Assembly: GCA_030596225.1 (NCBI GenBank) | Contig: JAUVKO010000137.1 | Location: 1 to 6,113 of the forward strand | Reading direction: 5' to 3' | DNA length: 6,113 bases | Source: Fidelibacterota bacterium | Lineage (GTDB): Bacteria; Fidelibacterota; UBA8477; JABMPR01 | Shown here: piece by piece, positions 1 through 4,700 of the stretch | Layout of the letters: the number at the start of each line of letters is the position of its first letter | How positions within the stretch are numbered: position 1 is the stretch's first letter | Notes under the pieces: generated by a model | Database searches by the model: none | What the model was told of the DNA's origin: nothing | The model's input: only the letters and a program-made list of their open reading frames with translations | Program-made: the position numbers and the translations under genes

Positions 1-53
1 GTAATTGGTATTACTGATCCTTAAGTGATTCTTTTTTATTGAAGATATTATGT

Positions 54-114
54 GTCTCAAATAGGGTTAAGCCTGCTTATAACGATACTTTGATTATAAG
101 ACGGGTTTTGAGAC
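54..114. repeat. Nested inverted repeat
   Basis: The outer arms GTCTCAAA (54-61) and TTTGAGAC (107-114) are perfect 8-bp complements. Inside them CCTGCTTATAA (72-82) pairs with TTATAAG-A-CGGG (94-105), with one bulged A and one G-T pair, around an 11-nt loop (83-93). Ten bases (62-71) on the left side have no partner apart from a possible A70-T106 pair. No T-run follows on either strand, so it does not look like a terminator. It could be a small palindromic intergenic element or a structured RNA end; its role is unknown. Confidence 0.5.
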
Positions 115-144
115 TCTGTTTACTGGGTTTGCTAGGGGTTAAAT

Positions 145-175
145 AGTCTCAGGTATTTAGTCTCAAAAACGACGG
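145..175 (+). repeat. Intergenic GTCTCA repeat cluster, left copy
   Basis: AGTCTCA occurs twice with 14-nt spacing (145-151 and 159-165). The second copy continues as AGTCTCAAAAACGACGG to 175. A similar unit lies on the other side of the large gene at 4410-4426 and matches it at 15 of 17 positions. CTCAGG precedes both units (148-153 and 4393-4398). The origin is unknown: it may be a dispersed intergenic repeat or a protein-binding site. Confidence 0.45.
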
Positions 176-198
176 TTAATGCTACACGCCACTATAAC

Positions 199-231
199 AA
201 AAAGAAGCCCCAAACAAATGTCCAAGGCTTT
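199..231 (-). terminator. Weak intrinsic terminator-like hairpin downstream of the large gene
   Basis: On the minus strand AAGCC (230-226) can pair with GGCTT (209-205), with one further G-T pair possible at the base (231/204). The loop is 16 nt and a run of five T follows (203-199). It starts about 23 nt after the stop codon at 256-254, a suitable place to end the transcript. The short stem and long loop make it a weak candidate. Confidence 0.4.
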
Positions 232-253
232 CAATCCTACCGGAAGTATTTCC

Positions 254-3200
254 TTATCGTAGGTAGACCATCTTTATGACCTTAGAATACTTACCGGCTT
301 GAAATCTCGCGAAGTACATTCCCGTTCCAACAGGTGTGCCATCCTGATTCGTTCCATTCCATCTAATCGTGTACCAGCCTGCTACTTGAGAATGATCTAC
401 AAGTCTTGCCACTTCTTGACCAGTAATATCATATACATAAAGAGTGACATCTGTGTTCTCTGGTAGTCCATATTGAATTGTTGTTGTTGGATTAAATGGG
501 TTGGGATAATTTTGATCTAGTGAGTACTTATCAGGTATTTGTGATAATTCAGTATAAACTAATGATCCTGTATTTGTCGTGAAACTATGATAACCGCCAG
601 TATTCTCAGTAGCTGCACCTGATGGGTCCAAAGCTAGTATTTTCCAATAATATGTTGAATTGTCCAATAGATCTAATGGTACCTGCCAGGATGTGTCAGT
701 GTCTAAATCAATTTCTATTAGATTGAGAATCGTACTCCCATAGAATATGCGGTAGCGAATCGTATCTGCCAGATCGGGGTCAATGGCCTGATTCCAGAGA
801 AATGTCGGTGTCAGTGTGGTTACTTCCGCACTGTCCTCAGGGAATATTAAGTCGAATTCATCAGGACCATTTACTACTGTTGAAGCGTAAAAACCGTTCG
901 AAAACCAGCTACCATTCCCATCGTTATCTCGAAGGGTCATATCTATATGGTATCTTGTATTCGGTGTTAATCCTATAATTGTATAGGAGGTGTCTTCCCC
1001 GAGATAAATGGCTGGGAAATTGTTCTCGCCTGCAATGCGATAATGCAATACAAATTTGGCGAAGTCTGCCAGCGGGCTTGGATCCCAGGCAAGACTGATA
1101 AAGTCATCACCAGTGCGGGTCACTCTTAGGTTTTGTGGTGGTACTGGTGGTGCGACTGTATCAGGAGTTGCGAGCCAGGGTGCTACATATACATACGAAT
1201 TTGTTGAATCACCATTCCCTAAATTATTGAAATTGGGGTGATACGGACCGCTTGGAGACCCCCACCAGTTGTTTACTGCGTTAGTAAAATTAGCATTGTC
1301 AGTATTGTACAGACCCATTCCATTATAAGCAATATTGCTGTTTGAGATCGTCAGGGATCCATTGTCTGTATAGATTCCACCGAATCCCTTTTCACTCACG
1401 TTGGTTACGATTGTCATATTTAAGAGGGCACAATCACCATTCGTATATAGCCCACCACCATATGAGGCTGAATTCCTCTCTACGAAAATGCCCTCCCATA
1501 TAAGATTGCTGTTATCAAGATAAAGCCCACCTCCCTTATTAGTGGCCTGGTTTTCAAGAACATCTACATTATTCATGGCAGGATTACTATCACGAATGTA
1601 AAGTCCGCCTCCGTCCTCGGTGGCTGAATTCCAACGGAATTGTACATTTTCTAATATCAGACTGCAGCTATCCCACAAAGCAATTCCTCCTCCTGATCTT
1701 GCAGAATTTGAGAGAATCTGCACATTCGTGAGGGTGAGGTTGGCAAAATACCAACCGCTAACTCCACCACCAAGGTGTGTAGCCACATTATCACTTATTA
1801 GTACATTTTCTAAAATGGGGCTGGATTGATCACCACAGGAAATTCCGCCACCCCAAAGAGCAGCTGTATTTCCACTTACCGTCACATCCGTTAGGGTTGG
1901 ACTAGAATAATGAAGATAAATTCCACCACCCTCACCATCCGTGGCAGAATTATCCTCAATAGTTACATTTACCAAGCTCGGGCTTGACCAATTATCACAG
2001 GCAATTCCACCGCCATTCGAATTGGCTGTATTATCACTTATCGTAACACCATTAAGAGCTGGGTTGGAATTATTATTACAATAAATTCCACCGCCATAAA
2101 TAAATGCTGTATTCCTACTTACTGTCACATCCGTTAAAGTTGGACTGGAATGAACATCAGTAGAAATTCCCCCTCCATAATTAGCTGAATTACTTTCAAC
2201 TAATACTTTTTCCAAGCTCGGATTAGAAGTATCAGCACAGGCAATTCCACCACCACCAGCACCAGCAATATTTTCCATAACAGTTATGTTTATCATGGAT
2301 GGGCTGGCGCTTCTGCAGCTAATGCCACCACCCCAATGAGCAGCCGTATTCCCACTTACTATTACATTGACCAATCTTGAACTGGTACTATTTTGGAATG
2401 ATATTCCGCCTCCAGGACCACTGGCGATATTTCCACTCACCGTAATATTTTCCAGACTGGGATTTGAATATTCTACTTTAATTCCACCACCAAACAATGC
2501 AGAACCATTTATAATCGTAAACCCACTCAAAACTGCAGTCGAATCTTCATCATTCTCAAATGTTACCACACTTTCGTTACTGTTGCCATCAATCACTGTC
2601 TGGGAGATGTATGAGGTATCTAGTGTGGTTATAAACAGCGACCCAAGAATCACGTTTTTCCCATTGTAATTGATATTCTCAACGTAGGTGCCCGGCAAAA
2701 CCAAGACTGTGTCACCATTACTAGCAGAATTAATGGAATATTGAATCGTAGCAAATGGAGCACCTTCTGATCCATCGCCGGAAACATCGGAGCCGGTGGT
2801 AGACACATGCAAACGGCTCAATCCAATAGGAGTCGCACTAACTTCGTTAGAATAACCGCTCTCATTACCTGCTGTATCCACTGCTGTGATTCTAAAATAG
2901 TAAACGATATCTCTGGTCAATTCCTCAATGATTTTTGTGGTATCACTCCTACTATTGGTAGAGTCTATTAATGTGGTCGGATTCATTGAAGTTCCAGCAT
3001 AGATCAAGTATTGAGTAACATCTATTTCCAGATTCATCAACCACTCTAATGAAACTTGACTATTGCCAGGGTGGGCAATTAAGACCTGGGGCGCAGATGG
3101 CGGTGTCATATCAACAGGTATGAGGCTCTTCTTAGCATATTTGAGCGCCAATAGGCTTTGATCATAATAAGCAATATGGGTCGAACCACTATCATCAACA

Positions 3201-4225
3201 GCAATTGAAGTCCAACCACATTCTACTGTCTCATCTACGATCTCAATCTTCCAGGATTCATCCTTGAAGGCATATTTCAAAGAGCCAAAGTATTCTCCAT
3301 AACTCATATGGGGTCGGTTATCAGTATCTAGAGCCAATGAAGTATATAATTCCAATGCATCATCGCTGGGATCAACATATTCGAATTGCCAGGTACTACC
3401 ATCTAAGTGTGTGTATTTAGTTGGTGGTACACCCCAGTAATTCGTATAGCCAATGTGGGGAGATCCTTCGTCATCCACGGCAATAGATGAATAGTGACCC
3501 ACTGCACCTTCTGTATCTACCGTTTCTACTTGCCAAGCTAATCCGTTCAAATAAGCGTATCTTAATTCTCTGGCATTTGCTAGATAATAGCTAACATGGG
3601 GATGATTGACGACGTCTAATGCCAAGGATACATAATGAAACTCTTCATTGAGAAGACTGTCTGCAAATTCAGAATGCCAGCCGGAAGCATTCTGGTAAGC
3701 ATATTTTAAGTAACTATCATTATCACTTGTATAAACTACATGGGGGTAGCCATCACTGGCTATAGTAATTGAACTCCATTCACCGAGGTCATCCCAAGCT
3801 AATGAATCCAAACCTTCCTGTTGCCAAGATGAGCCATTCCACCAGGCGTGATAGAGAATAGTCCAGAAGCTATTTGCCTTCTTAAAAACAATATGAGGGA
3901 TTCCAGAGTCATCAACAGCGATAGATGGTGCTCCATAGACATTTTCGGTGGTCTCCACCTCTGCTATCTGCCAATCGGTTCCATCCCAGTGGGCATACTT
4001 AAGATCCCAGCCATCTGCCTGAACCCTATAACTGATATGTGGATTGCAATTTGTATCGACAGCAATGTCGCACTTTGTTCCACCGGTTGTTACGGTTTCA
4101 TACTCCCATTGTCCGTAGGATATCATTGGTAAAGTTAACAGGAGTGTTAAAATCAAGATGCGCTGTATCGATCCAGCAAATATGGTATTGACCAGGAAAG
4201 CTGTTACGTGAATTTGGTTATACAT
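254..4225 (-). CDS. Large secreted mosaic protein: propeller repeats, Fn3, parallel beta-helix, Fn3 x2, type IX sorting domain
   Basis: This encodes a protein of about 1323 residues when started at the ATG at 4225-4223. Visible modules are: a long-n-region signal peptide (hydrophobic core about 25-35, likely cleavage after 'ISYG' near 38); seven propeller-type repeats (about 40-364); a fibronectin type III domain (about 373-466, opening 'TPPSAPQ'); a beta-helix entry segment with 'DGSEGAPFATIQ' and 'DTVLVLPGTY' (about 472-530); GGG(I/L)-type helix coils (about 578-985) ending in a 'NNWWGSPSGP' cap; two Fn3-like domains (about 1022-1117 and 1122-1217); and a C-terminal sorting domain (about 1232-1323). 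No catalytic motif is recognisable, so the specific function is unknown. Proteins with this sorting domain are exported by Sec and then the type IX system; a surface role in adhesion or polysaccharide binding is inference only. The reading frame is intact. A GTG 13 codons upstream (4264) is possible but has no Shine-Dalgarno, whereas the chosen ATG does. Confidence 0.95.
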   Translation of the reverse strand: MYNQIHVTAFLVNTIFAGSIQRILILTLLLTLPMISYGQWEYETVTTGGTKCDIAVDTNCNPHISYRVQADGWDLKYAHWDGTDWQIAEVETTENVYGAPSIAVDDSGIPHIVFKKANSFWTILYHAWWNGSSWQQEGLDSLAWDDLGEWSSITIASDGYPHVVYTSDNDSYLKYAYQNASGWHSEFADSLLNEEFHYVSLALDVVNHPHVSYYLANARELRYAYLNGLAWQVETVDTEGAVGHYSSIAVDDEGSPHIGYTNYWGVPPTKYTHLDGSTWQFEYVDPSDDALELYTSLALDTDNRPHMSYGEYFGSLKYAFKDESWKIEIVDETVECGWTSIAVDDSGSTHIAYYDQSLLALKYAKKSLIPVDMTPPSAPQVLIAHPGNSQVSLEWLMNLEIDVTQYLIYAGTSMNPTTLIDSTNSRSDTTKIIEELTRDIVYYFRITAVDTAGNESGYSNEVSATPIGLSRLHVSTTGSDVSGDGSEGAPFATIQYSINSASNGDTVLVLPGTYVENINYNGKNVILGSLFITTLDTSYISQTVIDGNSNESVVTFENDEDSTAVLSGFTIINGSALFGGGIKVEYSNPSLENITVSGNIASGPGGGISFQNSTSSRLVNVIVSGNTAAHWGGGISCRSASPSMINITVMENIAGAGGGGIACADTSNPSLEKVLVESNSANYGGGISTDVHSSPTLTDVTVSRNTAFIYGGGIYCNNNSNPALNGVTISDNTANSNGGGIACDNWSSPSLVNVTIEDNSATDGEGGGIYLHYSSPTLTDVTVSGNTAALWGGGISCGDQSSPILENVLISDNVATHLGGGVSGWYFANLTLTNVQILSNSARSGGGIALWDSCSLILENVQFRWNSATEDGGGLYIRDSNPAMNNVDVLENQATNKGGGLYLDNSNLIWEGIFVERNSASYGGGLYTNGDCALLNMTIVTNVSEKGFGGIYTDNGSLTISNSNIAYNGMGLYNTDNANFTNAVNNWWGSPSGPYHPNFNNLGNGDSTNSYVYVAPWLATPDTVAPPVPPQNLRVTRTGDDFISLAWDPSPLADFAKFVLHYRIAGENNFPAIYLGEDTSYTIIGLTPNTRYHIDMTLRDNDGNGSWFSNGFYASTVVNGPDEFDLIFPEDSAEVTTLTPTFLWNQAIDPDLADTIRYRIFYGSTILNLIEIDLDTDTSWQVPLDLLDNSTYYWKILALDPSGAATENTGGYHSFTTNTGSLVYTELSQIPDKYSLDQNYPNPFNPTTTIQYGLPENTDVTLYVYDITGQEVARLVDHSQVAGWYTIRWNGTNQDGTPVGTGMYFARFQAGKYSKVIKMVYLR
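257..532 (-). other. C-terminal type IX secretion sorting domain (FlgD-like Ig fold)
   Basis: The last 92 codons of the large gene encode 'YSLDQNYPNPFNPTT', then alternating strands including 'VTLYVYDITGQEVARLV', 'GWYTIRWNGTNQDGTPVGTG', 'MYFARFQAGKYS' and a basic end 'KMVYLR'. This matches the por-secretion / T9SS type A sorting family with its FlgD-like Ig fold, widespread in Marinimicrobia, Ignavibacteria and relatives. In that family the domain directs the cargo through the outer-membrane translocon and is often removed. It is the strongest taxonomic and localisation clue in the window. Confidence 0.93.
1262..2494 (-). repeat. Right-handed parallel beta-helix: about 16 tandem coils of 25-28 residues
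   Basis: Fourteen coils carry a GGG(I/L/V) turn, followed by S(S/N)PxLxNVTV and then xxNxA, with a period of 25-28 residues (about 80 nt). Two degenerate coils follow ('FGGIY', 'GMGLY'), and a 'NNWWGSPSGP' cap closes the array. This is the pattern of the right-handed parallel beta-helix (PbH1/NosD-like) superfamily found in extracellular polysaccharide lyases, adhesins and surface proteins. No lyase active-site residues can be assigned. Neighbouring coils differ at most positions, but coils three or six apart are often very similar, also in DNA: 1848-1879 against 2328-2359 match at 29 of 32 positions, and 1863-1908 against 2106-2151 match at 40 of 46. Confidence 0.9.
3134..4108 (-). repeat. 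Seven propeller-type repeats in the N-terminal part of the secreted protein
   Basis: Seven copies of a 44-51 residue motif are visible. Its core reads roughly (S)IAVDxxGxPHIxY, then LKYAxxxGxxW and ExVD. The 'IAVD..PHI' cores start near residues 53, 100, 151, 199, 246, 295 and 339, counted from the ATG at 4225. The seventh copy stops after 'LKYAKK' and lacks the W..E.V strand. A W-E-Y-E-T-V strand sits alone at the mature N-terminus, before the first core. This is the layout of a seven-bladed beta-propeller closed by N-to-C strand exchange. The repeat is seen directly; the propeller fold is inferred from copy number, length and this phase offset. Confidence 0.8.
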
Positions 4226-4230
4226 GATGT

Positions 4231-4237
4231 CCCCCTT
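4231..4237 (-). promoter_or_regulatory. Ribosome binding site of the large secreted protein gene
   Basis: On the minus strand AAGGGGG lies 5 nt upstream of the ATG at 4225-4223. The alternative GTG at 4264-4262 has no purine-rich stretch at a suitable distance upstream. The site therefore decides the start and shortens the longest possible protein by 13 residues. The signal peptide is intact from this start, although its n-region of about 24 residues is long. Confidence 0.75.
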
Positions 4238-4315
4238 ATCCAAGCAATTGATTTCAATCAGCACCGAGATTCAGAAGGAATAATTAGAGCTGGTGGATTA
4301 ACTTTGTATGTTCTG

Positions 4316-4344
4316 AATATATATTAATTATTGTCTATCAGCAA
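4316..4344 (-). promoter_or_regulatory. Possible sigma-70-type promoter of the large gene
   Basis: On the minus strand TTGCTG (4344-4339) is followed after 17 nt by TATATT (4321-4316). Transcription would start near 4309 and give a leader of about 85 nt. The -10 is fair but the -35 matches TTGACA at only three positions, and the surrounding sequence is AT-rich, so a chance match is quite possible. FCB bacteria may also use other promoter consensus sequences. Confidence 0.28.
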
Positions 4345-4369
4345 ATACTCCTCGATGAGAGTTCACTCT

Positions 4370-4426
4370 ATCTCAAAAAGGGTGTCTCATAACTCAGGCA
4401 CTATTTTGCAGTCTCATAAACGACCG
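4370..4426 (+). repeat. Intergenic GTCTCA repeat cluster, right copy
   Basis: This stretch holds ATCTCAAAAAG (4370-4380), GTCTCATAA (4384-4392), CTCAGG (4393-4398) and AGTCTCATAAACGACCG (4410-4426). The last matches 159-175 on the other side of the large gene, in the same orientation. The cluster is upstream of the large gene's possible promoter, so it could be a regulator-binding region. An equivalent cluster downstream of the gene argues more for a dispersed repeat family. Confidence 0.45.
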
Positions 4427-4540
4427 ATATAAAGACCCCCCGGGCTGGAAACTTAGCTATTGTATCTGTTCTACCTACTTATTACACCTGCTTGACAAAT
4501 CAATTTTGAAGATACTCCTTTTGGCAATATCAATATAATT

Positions 4541-4581
4541 ACAACTGACAGGGCTCGAACCTGTGGCCTACGGATTAGAAA
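4541..4581 (-). pseudogene. tRNA-Arg(UCU) 3'-half fragment, probable attachment-site scar
   Basis: Read on the minus strand, the parts follow tRNA order. They are: anticodon loop TTTCTAA (4581-4575, anticodon TCT), 3' anticodon stem TCCGT (4574-4570), variable loop AGGCC (4569-4565), a perfect T-stem ACAGG/CCTGT (4564-4560 and 4552-4548) around TTCGAGC (4559-4553), and a 7-nt acceptor 3' strand CAGTTGT (4547-4541). No CCA is encoded. On the 5' side there is no proper D-arm and no complement to the acceptor strand. The expected ACGGA of the anticodon stem is ATGTA, and only 19 nt separate a GCTC from the anticodon where about 24 are expected. A complete tRNA is therefore ruled out. The boundary at the anticodon loop is typical for integrase crossover sites in tRNA genes, so the best reading is an att remnant. 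Confidence 0.65.
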
Positions 4582-4621
4582 TACATGGCCATTGGAGCTA
4601 TATAAGACTTTGCGGGGTGTC

Positions 4622-4682
4622 AGTGACTAAAAAGTGACCGAATTGAAAATATTTTGAATTATGGGTGTTATTTGGTGCTATT
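4622..4682. repeat. Two pairs of short direct repeats beside the tRNA fragment
   Basis: AGTGAC occurs at 4622-4627 and 4633-4638 (11-nt spacing). GGTGTTATT and GGTGCTATT occur at 4664-4672 and 4674-4682 (10-nt spacing). Helical-turn spacing next to a putative att core would fit arm-type integrase or excisionase sites. The repeats are short, so chance is not excluded. Confidence 0.3.
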
Positions 4683-4700
4683 ACTGGGTTTCCTCAGCAT

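Larger units (their letters stand above)
4265..4700. other. Non-coding gap between the two genes
   Basis: No convincing open reading frame lies on either strand here. The gap contains a possible promoter for the large gene (4316-4344), the right GTCTCA cluster (4370-4426), a C-rich patch with CCCGGG (4435-4443), the tRNA-Arg 3' fragment (4541-4581) and short direct repeats (4622-4682). I see no clear intrinsic terminator after the kinase stop codon at 4703-4701. Confidence 0.7.

Noticed and set aside
10..40. Terminator for a plus-strand gene to the left, ending in the T-run at 32-37
   Set aside because: The sequence before the T-run gives only a 3-bp complementary stem, so no credible hairpin.
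1262..2494. CRISPR-like or other non-coding tandem repeat array (period about 80 nt)
   Set aside because: The repetition follows the codons of an intact reading frame and gives a classic beta-helix. Repeat units are diverged and there is no repeat/spacer alternation.
4223..4264. GTG at 4264 as the start of the large protein
   Set aside because: It has no Shine-Dalgarno, while the ATG 13 codons downstream has AAGGGGG at 5-nt spacing. It would also lengthen an already long signal-peptide n-region.
4397..4410. Sigma-54-like promoter (GGCAC...TTGCA) on the plus strand
   Set aside because: The GG to GC spacing is 9, not the required 10, and no plus-strand gene lies downstream.
4492..4520. Plus-strand promoter with a perfect TTGACA (4492-4497)
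   Set aside because: No -10-like hexamer occurs at 16-18 nt and there is no plus-strand gene to serve.
4541..4630. A complete tRNA gene on the minus strand
   Set aside because: There is no D-arm, no 5' acceptor strand complementary to CAGTTGT, a mismatched 5' anticodon stem, and about 5 nt too few between the GCTC and the anticodon.
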